Assembly: GCA_035560235.1 (NCBI GenBank)
Contig: DATMAG010000039.1
Coordinates: 1-23,118, forward strand
Origin: DASRDU01 sp035560235
GTDB taxonomy: Bacteria; Acidobacteriota; Blastocatellia; RBC074
Direction of reading: 5' to 3'
DNA: 23,118 bases
Part shown: positions 8,900 through 17,360 of the stretch, in pieces
How positions within the stretch are numbered: position 1 is the first letter of the stretch
Layout of the letters: every line of letters begins with the position of its first letter
Position numbers and translations under genes: made by a program
The notes under the pieces: generated by a model
The model's database searches: none
Seen by the model: the letters and a program-made list of their open reading frames with translations, nothing else
What the model was told of the DNA's origin: nothing

Positions 8900-9703
8900 T
8901 CATTTCAAAAGCTCGTCTGCAAGGTTTCCAATTTCAGCGAGGGAGAGCGTTTCTGCGCGCCGCTGCGGATCAATCCCGGCCCGCGCAATTGCTGCGGCAA
9001 GGTCTGCGGCTTCGTCAATGCGCAGGCGCGCGCGTGCGGCCTTCAGGTTATTGAGCACAGTCTTGCGCCGCTGCGCAAAGATTGCGCTCGTCAGTTCCAG
9101 AAAGAACGCTTCGTCCCGCACCGCAACGGCAGGCGTTGCGCGCACGCGCAGGCGAACGACGCTCGACATTACTTTGGGCACGGGCCTGAAGGCTCCCGGC
9201 GGCACATCGAAGAGTCTTTCAGCCTCGCAGTAAAACTGCGTCAGCACCGACAGGTATCCGTACTCCTTCCCGCCCGGATGCGCCGTGATGCGTTCGACCA
9301 CTTCACGCTGAAACATCAGCGTCATCTCAGCAATGCAGGCACGCTGCGCGATCAGATGCTGCAGGATCGGCGTGGCCACGTTGTAAGGCAGATTAGCCAC
9401 GACTCTGGCGGTTGAGGCGGGCTGAATGATTGCGCAGAAATCAACCTTCAGCGCATCGGCTTCGATCAGGCGAAACGCAGGCTGATGCGAAAAGCGGGCT
9501 GTCAGCGGTGCAATCAGTTCGCGGTCGAATTCAATGGCCACAACGCGCGCGCCGCGTTCGAGCAGCAGGCCGGTCAGCGCGCCATGTCCCGGCCCGATTT
9601 CAATGATCGTCTCACCAGCCGATGGATTCACCGCGCCGACGATGCGTTCGGGATAATGCGAGCCGGTCAGAAAATTTTGTCCCAGAGATCGTCTGGCGTG
9701 CAT
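8900..9703 (-). CDS. rsmA: 16S rRNA (adenine1518-N6/adenine1519-N6)-dimethyltransferase
   Basis: A 267-residue Rossmann-fold methyltransferase (KsgA family) of normal length. It dimethylates two adjacent adenines near the 3' end of 16S rRNA during late 30S assembly. The N-terminus HARRSLGQNFL is the family signature. The SAM loop is EIGPGHGALT (about 35-44), and the catalytic NLPYN lies at 104-108. The C-terminal helical domain contains FAQRRKTVLNNL, typical of the family. No clear Shine-Dalgarno is seen, but the start is fixed by the conserved N-terminus. It follows ribD on the same strand after 330 nt of non-coding sequence. Confidence 0.96.
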   Translation of the reverse strand: MHARRSLGQNFLTGSHYPERIVGAVNPSAGETIIEIGPGHGALTGLLLERGARVVAIEFDRELIAPLTARFSHQPAFRLIEADALKVDFCAIIQPASTARVVANLPYNVATPILQHLIAQRACIAEMTLMFQREVVERITAHPGGKEYGYLSVLTQFYCEAERLFDVPPGAFRPVPKVMSSVVRLRVRATPAVAVRDEAFFLELTSAIFAQRRKTVLNNLKAARARLRIDEAADLAAAIARAGIDPQRRAETLSLAEIGNLADELLK

Positions 9704-10033
9704 CTGCGAATCAGTTCAGCGGGGAGGTAAGGGTTATTTTTCCGCAAGCGCTCCGGCCAGCAGAAAAACCAGGGGCGCGTTCCAGTTGATGACAGTTTTA
9801 TTCGAAGCGGATGCGGAAGCCTGACGAATCGCCGCGGCGGCTTCATCCTTTCTTCCGCTCAGCGCACAAGTCCGCTCTGGGCGCGCCGGACAGATCCCCG
9901 ACCGGCTCAGCTCTGAGGGCCGGAGCCGGAGCCAGAGCGTTCAGTGAAAAAGCACAGCAGAAAAGCGGCAGGAGGGCAGGGGGGGCGCCTGAGTCTTCAG
10001 ACAGAAAACCCGCTCAATGATTTCAGCAGGGTG
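9704..10033. other. Gene-free spacer between ribD and rsmA, with a possible coding relic
   Basis: 330 nt with no complete gene. On the minus strand one frame is open from 9940 down to a TAA at 9734, without ATG, GTG or TTG. Its last part reads AIRQASASASNK followed by TVINWNAPLVFLLAGALAEK, which looks like a genuine C-terminus. It may be the tail of a lost gene. The upstream part is Pro/Arg/Leu-rich and looks random. A G-rich run (GGGGGGG, near 9979-9985) is also present. Confidence 0.35.
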
Positions 10034-11194
10034 CTATTCAGGCTGAGCCGGGTAGCCCGTCAGTTCGATGTCTTTTCCGCGCTGCACAATTGCGACCTCG
10101 CGCAGTTCGAGCGCATCGCTCAGCCGCTCAGCGCCGTGTCCGCCGACAACTGGAATCGCTTCGCGCCCGCCGATGATTTTCGGCGCGATGAAGAAGGTCA
10201 CCTTGTCCGCGAGCCGCTGTTCGATCAGCGAGCCTGCGACCTCCGCGCCGCCTTCAACGATGACGCTCGTGAGCGCGCGGCGTCCGAGTTCACTGAGCAC
10301 CTGCCGAAGATCAAGCAGCCCGCCGTCAGCAGCCACCCTGATGACTTCGACGCCGAGATTTTCAAAGGCCTGCTGCCGTTCATCAGACGTGTCGCCTGAG
10401 TCGGAGTAGATCGGGAAACCCATGTTGTCAATCATTTCGTGCCGCGCCGCAAAGATCAGCAGCGGCCACTCGCGCGCCGTCTGCACAAGCTGCGAACTGA
10501 GCGGCGTTCGCAATCCGGCATCAAGCACGACGCGCACGAGCGGGCGATGGCGCAACTGCCCTGTGCGATCAGTCAGCAGCGGATCGTCAGCCAGCACCGT
10601 GCCGACGCCGACCAGGATGGCATCGTATTCATACCGCAGCGCCTGCGAAGCCGCGCGCGCCTCTTCGCCGGTAATCCACTTTGAATCGCCAGCGCGGGTG
10701 GCAATGCGCCCGTCGAGCGAGCAGGCCGCCTTCAGATGCACAAATGGTCTGCCGGTGGTCACGAACCTGACATACTTTTCATTGAGCCTGCGCGCCTGCT
10801 CTTCCAGCAACCCGACGCTGACTTCGATTCCGGCGTCGCGCAGCATTTCAAAGCCGCGCCCGTTGACCTTCGGATTCGGATCAACCATCGCCGCCACCAC
10901 GCGCTTTACTCCGGCCTCAATAAGCGCCTGCACGCACGGCGGCGTGCGTTTGCCCTCGCCGTTGTGCGAGCAGGGTTCAAGGCTGACATAAACCGTCGCG
11001 CCGCGCGCGCGTTCACCGGCCTCTTCGAGCGCCCACGCTTCGGCGTGCTTCACTTCGCTGTAGCGATGAAAGCCGCGCCCGACGATTTCACCATCCCTGA
11101 CAACAATGGAACCAACCAGCGGATTGGGGCTGACCAGGCCTTTGCCCTGGGCAGCGAGTTCGAGGGTGAGTTGGATGTATTCGATATCAGTCAT
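10034..11194 (-). CDS. ribD: Bifunctional riboflavin deaminase-reductase
   Basis: A 386-residue enzyme that deaminates the pyrimidine intermediate made from GTP and then reduces its ribose side chain, the second and third steps of riboflavin synthesis. The N-terminal deaminase has zinc-site residues HAE (50-52) and C75 and C87 in EPCSHNGEGKRTPPC. The reductase domain begins near GRPFVHLKAACSLDGRIA (about 148) and includes SKWITG, VEGGAEVAGSLIE and FFIAPKIIGG. The ATG at 11194 overlaps the TGA of the upstream PIN-toxin relic (ATGA). Translation is therefore probably coupled to that relic, since only a weak GGCGGA precedes the start. No other rib gene and no FMN riboswitch are visible nearby. 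Confidence 0.95.
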   Translation of the reverse strand: MTDIEYIQLTLELAAQGKGLVSPNPLVGSIVVRDGEIVGRGFHRYSEVKHAEAWALEEAGERARGATVYVSLEPCSHNGEGKRTPPCVQALIEAGVKRVVAAMVDPNPKVNGRGFEMLRDAGIEVSVGLLEEQARRLNEKYVRFVTTGRPFVHLKAACSLDGRIATRAGDSKWITGEEARAASQALRYEYDAILVGVGTVLADDPLLTDRTGQLRHRPLVRVVLDAGLRTPLSSQLVQTAREWPLLIFAARHEMIDNMGFPIYSDSGDTSDERQQAFENLGVEVIRVAADGGLLDLRQVLSELGRRALTSVIVEGGAEVAGSLIEQRLADKVTFFIAPKIIGGREAIPVVGGHGAERLSDALELREVAIVQRGKDIELTGYPAQPE

Positions 11195-11310
11195 TCCGCC
11201 TGACTTGTATTGAGGTGGATAAGGAACTTCGATGGAGAGAGGACAGTCAGTGGTGAATTCCTGAAATCATTCAGATCGTGTGCCACTTTGGTATCGAGCA
11301 AAACCCGCAT
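11191..11310 (-). pseudogene. Internally deleted PIN-domain toxin relic (39 codons)
   Basis: The frame begins with MRVLLDTKVAHDL, the start of a PIN ribonuclease toxin (normally M-x-V-L-[IL]-D-T-N, with the catalytic Asp at position 6). It passes directly into NDFRNSPLTVLSPSKFLIHL, which resembles the end of such toxins (normally DF-x-x-S-x-[IL]-x-V-[LF]-[ST]-P-x-E-F-L). A PIN toxin has about 130-150 residues, so roughly 100 central residues, with the other acidic active-site residues, are missing without loss of frame. The conserved Asn8 is Lys here. The ATG overlaps the stop of the antitoxin-like frame (TAATG) and the TGA overlaps the ribD start (ATGA). The family match is from recognition of the motif pattern, not from a search. 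Confidence 0.6.
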
Positions 11311-11545
11311 TATTGATACTTTTCCATCAGATAATCTGTGTGTGCTTCCCTGACTTCATCATCCATTGGCGAAGGTGAGGCCGTCTTCAACACGCCGCGT
11401 AGTTCGCTGGCAGGAACGCCCCGATATTTCTTCCGCTTGCCGGGACTGCGCAGACTTTGCGTCAATACTCTCAAAACCGTTACACGTTCCTCAAATGAGA
11501 CGCAGGAATAGCGGCAATGATTTCCTGAATAGTCAGGGCTCCAGC

Positions 11546-11549
<4 letters not shown>
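11310..11549 (-). pseudogene. Antitoxin-like gene, probably frameshifted near its N-terminus
   Basis: A 79-codon frame whose body reads SFEERVTVLRVLTQSLRS, then RGVPASELRGVLKT, and ends DEVREAHTDYLMEKYQ. This is the pattern of small antitoxins that precede PIN toxins: an N-terminal helix with SFEER-L-x-L-x-x-x-L-x-x-SLR, then LRG-[IV]-LK, then a DEV...DYLxEKY tail. The first 17 residues (MSWSPDYSGNHCRYSCV) are unlike the family. In the neighbouring frame the same bases read LTIQEIIAAIPAS, which does look like the family's start. One missing base near 11495 would explain this. The ATG overlaps the ftsY stop (ATGA) and the stop overlaps the PIN relic start (TAATG). If it is not a relic, it is a shortened functional protein. 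Confidence 0.5.
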
Positions 11550-12772
<1,223 letters not shown>

Positions 12773-12780
12773 AAGAACAT

Positions 12781-12867
12781 TGGTTAGTGGTTGGTGGCTG
12801 GTGGTTAGTGGCAGCGAAAAACGGCATCAGTCTTTCACTAACCACTAACCACCAGCCACCAACCACT
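12781..12867. repeat. Intergenic hairpin of tandem TGGTTAGTGG-type units between the MFS gene and ftsY
   Basis: A perfect 26-nt inverted repeat: 12786-12811 pairs with 12842-12867, with a 30-nt loop. Both arms are made of variants of a short unit (GTGGTTAGTG / GTTGGTGGCTG). Each arm has an extra partial unit outside or inside the stem (TGGTT at 12781-12785; CACTAAC at 12836-12842), allowing slipped pairing. It starts 8 nt after the stop of the MFS gene and ends 8 nt before the ftsY ATG, filling the whole spacer. The string TTTCACTAACCACTAACCAC at 12833-12852 recurs exactly at 14133-14152. Confidence 0.85.
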
Positions 12868-12875
12868 TCATTATT

Positions 12876-14087
12876 TCAATCACCGACGGCCAGAGCCTTT
12901 TCAGGCACCTCGGCTGAAGCGGCTCCGACAGCAATCACATCCTTCGGATAACGCCACAGCAGCGCGGCTGACGCGAGCGGCAGAACGGCCATAATCATCA
13001 GCGCGTGAGCGAATCCGAAGCGCGTACTCATTGCGCCCGTGACCGGAGCGAGCAATGCTCCCGCGCCCCAGGCGAAACCCATCATCAGAGCTGACACAGT
13101 GCTCGCGCCACCCGGCACCAGCCGCTGCGCCATCACCACGCTGACCGGAATCGGCAGATTCAGCAGCGTCCCGCCGAGCATCAGCAGCAGATGGCTCTGA
13201 AGTCCATGCATTGACAAGGCCACAAGCAAAAGCGGCGTGGCCAGCAGCATTGCGATCAGCGAAACGCGCCGCGCGCCGAAACGATCAGCCAGCGCGCCGC
13301 CGAAAAATCCGCCGACTCCGCCAAAAAACAGAAACCCGCCGAGCACCAGGCTCGCAGTCGTTTCCGTCACGCCATTGTGCCGGAGCAGAAACGGCAGAAA
13401 GGTCTGCACGCTCACCGAGACCGCCGACCGCAGCACGACTGCGAAATAGAGCAGCGTCAGCGGAACCCACGCGGCGCGCAGCGCCTGGCTGAGCGTTGGC
13501 GCATCAGCCGCCTTCTCCTTTCTTTCAAGCGCCGGGCAGTATTTCATCAGCAGCAGCCACATCGCCACGCCCCAGCCCATCGCGTACCAGCTCCGCTCCA
13601 GTCCGACTGCGCCGACAATGGCGGCAATGATGATCGGGCCAAGCGCGTATCCGACCGTTCCGGCAGATGAAAAGACCGACATCACCAGGCCCTGATTCCT
13701 GCCACCGTCAGCCGTCGCCGCGCGCGTGACGAGCGCCGCGCTCTGCGGGTGGAACATCCCGACGCCGATGCCTCCGAGCACGACTATCGCGAGCAGCATC
13801 GGCACGTTCGTCGCTGTGCCGATGCTCGACAAAAAGACAGCAGCAATCAGCGGCCCACTGACCGACATCGAGCGTTTCAGCCACCGATCTGAAATCATCC
13901 CGTACACCGGCTGCATCAGTGACGAACTGATGGTCAGAATCGGCGGAATCCATCCCGCCTGCGCCGGAGTCAGTTTCAGCTTCAATGCCATCAGCGGCAG
14001 CAGCTGAAAGATGAAACTCGAATACGAGTCCAGCACCAGGTGTGCCGTCGAAAGCAGCGAGACGGTGAATCTATCGCGTTTGTCCAT
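12876..14087 (-). CDS. MFS transporter of the fosmidomycin-resistance (Fsr) type
   Basis: A 403-residue inner-membrane protein with about 12 hydrophobic segments in two six-helix halves split by a polar loop near residues 190-205. The first helix opens with STAHLVLDSYSSFIFQLLPL, the Fsr-type pattern. The A-motif-like loop is YGMISDRWLKR. GMFHPQSAALVTR is typical of the Fsr family and GALADRFGARR is the second-half A motif. Family members export drugs such as fosmidomycin, but the real substrate here is unknown. The ATG has no ribosome site and lies 12 nt from a repeat hairpin. Downstream is ftsY and upstream an amidotransferase-like hydrolase, all on the same strand. Confidence 0.88.
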   Translation of the reverse strand: MDKRDRFTVSLLSTAHLVLDSYSSFIFQLLPLMALKLKLTPAQAGWIPPILTISSSLMQPVYGMISDRWLKRSMSVSGPLIAAVFLSSIGTATNVPMLLAIVVLGGIGVGMFHPQSAALVTRAATADGGRNQGLVMSVFSSAGTVGYALGPIIIAAIVGAVGLERSWYAMGWGVAMWLLLMKYCPALERKEKAADAPTLSQALRAAWVPLTLLYFAVVLRSAVSVSVQTFLPFLLRHNGVTETTASLVLGGFLFFGGVGGFFGGALADRFGARRVSLIAMLLATPLLLVALSMHGLQSHLLLMLGGTLLNLPIPVSVVMAQRLVPGGASTVSALMMGFAWGAGALLAPVTGAMSTRFGFAHALMIMAVLPLASAALLWRYPKDVIAVGAASAEVPEKALAVGD

Positions 14088-14099
14088 AAGTCAGTGATT

Positions 14100-14160
14100 A
14101 GTGGTCAGTGGTTAGTAAAAGATGTTTCCGTTTTTCACTAACCACTAACCACTGACCACT
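14100..14160. repeat. Hairpin of tandem GTGGTTAGT-type units overlapping the end of the hydrolase gene
   Basis: A perfect 17-nt inverted repeat: 14100-14116 pairs with 14144-14160, with a 27-nt loop. The right arm has one extra unit (14137-14143), allowing a slipped fold. It uses the same unit as the 12781-12867 hairpin and shares a 20-nt string with it (14133-14152). The right arm lies inside the coding end of the upstream hydrolase gene and supplies its last residues (VVSG) and TAG stop. The left arm ends 12 nt before the MFS start codon. Confidence 0.85.
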
Positions 14161-14918
14161 CTTTCTGAGGCTGCTTCAACAAATCGGGCGAAGATGGCCT
14201 GTGATAATGAATCCCTCTCCCAGGCGATTTCGGGGTGCCACTGCACGCCCAGAACGAAACGCTCAGGGCGGATGTCAATGACTGCTTCAATCACGCCGTC
14301 GAGCGAGCGCGCAATCACGCGCAGGTTGCTGCCGACCTCTCTGATGGCCTGATGATGACTGCTGTTGACGCGGGCGGTATCGCCTCCGGCCAGTTGCGCG
14401 AGCAGCGAATCTGACTCGATGCGGATGCTGTGTGAGGCGCGATAGTACGCGCTGCCCTGCTCGTGCTTGAGCGCGCCGGGAAGCTGCGTTTCGATGTCCT
14501 GAACCAGCGTCCCGCCGCGCGCGACGTTGAGCGATTGCATCCCGAAACAGATGCCGAGCACGGGGAGGTTTCTCGCTTCAGCCAGTTCGATCAGCGCCAG
14601 ATCAGTTTCATCTCTTTCGGGAATGACCGTGCCGAGACGCGGCAGCGGCTCTTCACCATAAAACGCCGGATCAAGATCGCTGTTGCTGCCTGAAAGCAGC
14701 AGCCCGTCAATTCGTTCAGCCAGCGCCGTCAGAAAGGTGCGGTCAGCAATCAGCGGAATCTGCACCGGCACGCCTCCGGCGGCGGCTACGGCTTCGGCGT
14801 AATAACGGCGCAGGTAGAAGGTATTCTCCTTCAGATCAAGCCGTTCAGTAATGCCGATCAATGGTCTGCGAGACGAGTGTCCTGACGGTGCGAACTGACT
14901 GGAAACTGATGAAGGCAA
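14145..14918 (-). CDS. Gamma-glutamyl-gamma-aminobutyrate hydrolase family protein (peptidase C26, class-I amidotransferase fold)
   Basis: About 257 residues, matching PuuD-type hydrolases (about 254), which split gamma-glutamyl amide bonds. RRPLIGITERLD opens the domain. LLLSGSNSDLDPAFYGE is the family substrate loop. The nucleophile elbow is GICFGMQSLN (Cys in CFG), followed by SSHHQA and the catalytic His and Glu in GVQWHPEIA. The start is uncertain because there is no ATG. TTG at 14918 is preferred since AGGGAG lies 9 nt upstream; GTG at 14924 and TTG at 14993 are possible but worse placed. The substrate is unknown. The last four residues and the stop come from a repeat hairpin. Confidence 0.85.
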   Translation of the reverse strand: MPSSVSSQFAPSGHSSRRPLIGITERLDLKENTFYLRRYYAEAVAAAGGVPVQIPLIADRTFLTALAERIDGLLLSGSNSDLDPAFYGEEPLPRLGTVIPERDETDLALIELAEARNLPVLGICFGMQSLNVARGGTLVQDIETQLPGALKHEQGSAYYRASHSIRIESDSLLAQLAGGDTARVNSSHHQAIREVGSNLRVIARSLDGVIEAVIDIRPERFVLGVQWHPEIAWERDSLSQAIFARFVEAASERVVSG

Positions 14919-15039
14919 GAGCACAGACTCCCTGAGCGCAATCGTGAGTGAGAACCAGGCGGGAAGTGTAAGCGGTGGTGAAGGGCTTGTCAAAGACTGC
15001 TTTCGGGCGCGTTACTGATTCAGTCGGACGGCGGTTTTC

Positions 15040-15068
15040 TTGCGTTACTCCGACTCATCTCATACAAT
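15040..15068 (+). promoter_or_regulatory. Predicted sigma70-type promoter of the BON-LysM gene
   Basis: TTGCGT (15040-15045) and TACAAT (15063-15068) are 17 nt apart. Transcription would begin near 15075 and leave a leader of about 100 nt before the start codon at 15175. It is the best promoter match in the window. Confidence 0.6.
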
Positions 15069-15174
15069 CGCCTCTCCCCCCGATAAACAAGCCACACCAG
15101 CTTTTCCACTATTGCCTGCCGGAGTCCGGTGTGGTGATCATTCAACCCGTCAAGCACAAGAGGAGGAATCTGCA

Positions 15175-15549
15175 ATGCCGAGTCTTGATGAACTCAAATC
15201 AAAGTACAACGCAGTTTTCGAGAAGGGGCACGAGGTCGGACTGGCGCTTCAGAACGTCAACCTGGAAGGCGACAAGCTGCTCATTCGCGGCGTTGTGCCG
15301 TCAGAATATGCGAAGGATCAGCTCTGGAATGCGATCAAATCGGTTGATTCTTCGTGGAGCGATCTGACCGCTGACATCAATGTTCAGCCCGGTCAGGAAT
15401 ACACCGTGCAGTCGGGCGATACGCTCAGCAAAATCGCCAAACGCTTTTACGGAGATCCCAATCAGTATCACGCGATCTTCAATGCCAATACTGACAAGCT
15501 CAGCGATCCTGACAAAATTCAGGTTGGCCAGAAACTGAAGCTGCCGTAA
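15175..15549 (+). CDS. BON-LysM protein, Kbp/YgaU-like
   Basis: A 124-residue protein with a BON-like alpha/beta part (about 20-70, with GDKLLIRGVVPSEYAKDQLWNAI) and a C-terminal LysM domain (about 75-124, YTVQSGDTLSKIAKRFYGD ... DKIQVGQKLKLP). The same architecture occurs in E. coli Kbp (YgaU, 149 residues), a cytoplasmic potassium-binding protein. There is no signal peptide here, which also fits an intracellular role rather than cell-wall binding. The ATG at 15175 follows AGGAGGA at a good distance; the frame is open further upstream but only into leader sequence. It is monocistronic, with its own promoter and a very strong terminator. Confidence 0.9.
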   Translation: MPSLDELKSKYNAVFEKGHEVGLALQNVNLEGDKLLIRGVVPSEYAKDQLWNAIKSVDSSWSDLTADINVQPGQEYTVQSGDTLSKIAKRFYGDPNQYHAIFNANTDKLSDPDKIQVGQKLKLP

Positions 15550-15816
15550 TCAGTCTGTCAGGTCAGACAAAACAAAGGCCGGAGCATCGTAAGCTCCGGC
15601 CTTTGTTTTGTCATCCTCACACTCTTCTGCGGCTTCGATGATTTCAGGATCAAGGTAGCGCAGAAAACTTTCATCAGTGATGGCAGCAATCACGCTTTCG
15701 CCAATCGCGCGCCCGTCCGGATGGCTCCAGACGCGATCATCGTTGCGCGTGAATCCGTCCTGTTGCAGCAGCTGCAGGCGTTCGGGCAGAGGTATCTGAT
15801 AATAAAGTCCAGTCAT
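15550..15816 (-). CDS. Small protein of unknown function
   Basis: An 88-residue acidic protein without signal peptide or membrane segment. The first 70 residues look like real coding sequence (LPERLQLLQQDGFTRNDDRVWSHPDG, then GESVIAAITDESFLRYLDPEIIEAAEECEDD). I recognise no domain. The last 20 or so residues (from DKTKAGAYDAPAFVLS) are encoded entirely by the terminator hairpin of the convergent BON-LysM gene, so the natural C-terminus may once have been different. There is no clear ribosome site before the ATG. The next upstream gene on this strand ends 39 nt away, so it may be the last gene of the FRG-Nudix-SpoIID group. Confidence 0.55.
   Translation of the reverse strand: MTGLYYQIPLPERLQLLQQDGFTRNDDRVWSHPDGRAIGESVIAAITDESFLRYLDPEIIEAAEECEDDKTKAGAYDAPAFVLSDLTD
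15566..15612. terminator. Strong hairpin terminator of the BON-LysM gene
   Basis: A perfect 20-bp stem (15566-15585 with 15593-15612) and a 7-nt loop. The stem is A-rich on the 5' side, GC-rich in the middle and T-rich on the 3' side (CTTTGTTTTGTC), the layout of a bidirectional rho-independent terminator. It starts 16 nt after the + strand stop and lies wholly within the C-terminal codons of the minus-strand small protein. Confidence 0.85.
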
Positions 15817-15855
15817 AGGCGGCTCGGAATCACGAGTTGACCGGGGATGCCGCCT

Positions 15856-17271
15856 TCAGTCTAATGCATCAGCCGGGCGCGGATAAAGCTCGTGCAACTC
15901 CGCTCCCGGATAGTAATGGCTGAGAATCCGTTCAAACCCGTAACTGCGTTCAGCCATCAGCGCCGCTCCGATCTGACACAACCCGACTCCGTGTCCCCAG
16001 CCCGCGCCTGTCAGCGTGAATGATTCCGGCAGTCCCGACGAATTGCCTTCCGGCTGAATCACAAAGGCCGAACTGTAAAGATGCGACGGCGACAGCGCGC
16101 GCCTGATCTCAAGCTCCTTGCCGATGATCATCGTTTCCTTTTCACCGCTGATCTTCAGCCTGACGATCCGGCCCGAAGCCCCGCGCTCAACCGGTTCGAG
16201 GCCGCGAATCGGCCCGAAATCAATGCTGAGTTTCTTCTGCAGCAGCGCCTGCAGATCATCCTGCCTGAGCGTCACGCTCCAGCGATAGAAATCTGTCGTC
16301 TCCTGATCGAAGTCCGGCAGAATGCGCTGCAGGATTGTCCGGTCACTCGTGTTGCAGAATGCCGGTGGCGAATTCACGATCCAGCGCTGCGCATTCGCCT
16401 CATCGCTGAGCGGCAGCGAATATTCAGCCGGGAACTGCTCGCCGTCGTAAAGCGGCGTGAGATAAGGAATCTCCACATCTTCCCAGGCGGCCCGGAATGC
16501 TTCGACTATTCCGCCGCACGATTTTGAAAAGCGCGCATCGCAGATCGCGTCTGCATAAATCAGCACCTGGCCGAAAGTCGTGCTGATGACACTCCTCACT
16601 TTCTCCAGCCCCGCCGCGCCTTCCGCCGTCTTCATCGCTTTGGTGATGCCCTGATAACGCTGGCAGTGATCGTCGGCGCAGACATCAAACTGAGTGTGCG
16701 CCTCACGGTCGTACCAGCGGATCAGTTCCCTTGATCCGTCGGCGTTCTCGCGGATGAGCGGTCTGAGCGATGACTGCCCGCGTTCGATCTTCCAGGGCCT
16801 GATCTGCGCGAGCAGCCAGCTTCGTGAAATGATCGCATGTGCCCTGAGCAGTTCTGCGTGCGCTGCCGCGCTCATCTCCGATGAAATCACGCTCGCCAGA
16901 TATGATTCGACCGGCACGTCATTGATGACGATCAGCTTTCCCTGACTGTCAGTTTTCAGCCGCAGCGCTCCGCGAAAGCGCTGATCCTCCTTTCGCTCCC
17001 AGTGAAAATCAATCCCGATGACAATGTCGCGAATGGTGAATGAATCGTCTGCATTCACCGGACGCAGCATAACTTCATCGCCAGCGTGGCGACTCTGTCC
17101 CGCGTCATCAGTCAGCACAACCTGCCCCGCATCGGCAGTGGTCCGCCAGTTCCCCGCGCTTAAATTCCCGCCTTGGTCAGAAACAAAATCGCCGTGCAGT
17201 TCAAGGCTGATCGCTTCAACTCCGGAGATCAGCCCGACAGCCACTACTGGTTCACGTTCAATCGTAATCAA
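15856..17271 (-). CDS. SpoIID/LytB-domain protein
   Basis: A 471-residue protein with the SpoIID core: VPVESYLASVISSEM (about 119-133, with Glu132 aligned to the catalytic Glu of SpoIID), then AELLRAHAIISRSWLLAQ, and near the end GWGHGVGLCQIGAALMA (from 424) and the closing ILSHYYPGAEL. SpoIID enzymes cleave denuded glycan strands of peptidoglycan. There is no signal peptide or anchor, so either it is exported in another way or it acts inside. The start is TTG at 17271, supported by GAGGAG 6 nt upstream. A cysteine-containing insert at about 190-215 (DVCADDHCQRYQG) sets it apart from spore proteins. Nudix and FRG genes lie upstream on the same strand. Confidence 0.85.
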   Translation of the reverse strand: MITIEREPVVAVGLISGVEAISLELHGDFVSDQGGNLSAGNWRTTADAGQVVLTDDAGQSRHAGDEVMLRPVNADDSFTIRDIVIGIDFHWERKEDQRFRGALRLKTDSQGKLIVINDVPVESYLASVISSEMSAAAHAELLRAHAIISRSWLLAQIRPWKIERGQSSLRPLIRENADGSRELIRWYDREAHTQFDVCADDHCQRYQGITKAMKTAEGAAGLEKVRSVISTTFGQVLIYADAICDARFSKSCGGIVEAFRAAWEDVEIPYLTPLYDGEQFPAEYSLPLSDEANAQRWIVNSPPAFCNTSDRTILQRILPDFDQETTDFYRWSVTLRQDDLQALLQKKLSIDFGPIRGLEPVERGASGRIVRLKISGEKETMIIGKELEIRRALSPSHLYSSAFVIQPEGNSSGLPESFTLTGAGWGHGVGLCQIGAALMAERSYGFERILSHYYPGAELHELYPRPADALD

Positions 17272-17360
17272 TCTAAACTCCTCTGATTCTCACGAATAAT
17301 GAATTACAGACCTTCCCGGCCAGGCAGGCGAAGTCAGCATCCTGAACAGCCATTTCAACA

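Noticed and set aside
9811..10020. 69-codon + strand frame between rsmA and ribD
   Set aside because: Ser/Arg/Pro-rich, no ribosome site, no family resemblance.
11195..11310. FMN riboswitch upstream of ribD
   Set aside because: The space is occupied by the PIN relic frame and lacks the conserved FMN-element core.
12781..14160. Repeated GTGGTTAGTG units as a CRISPR array
   Set aside because: The units face each other in hairpins, with no regular spacers and no cas genes.
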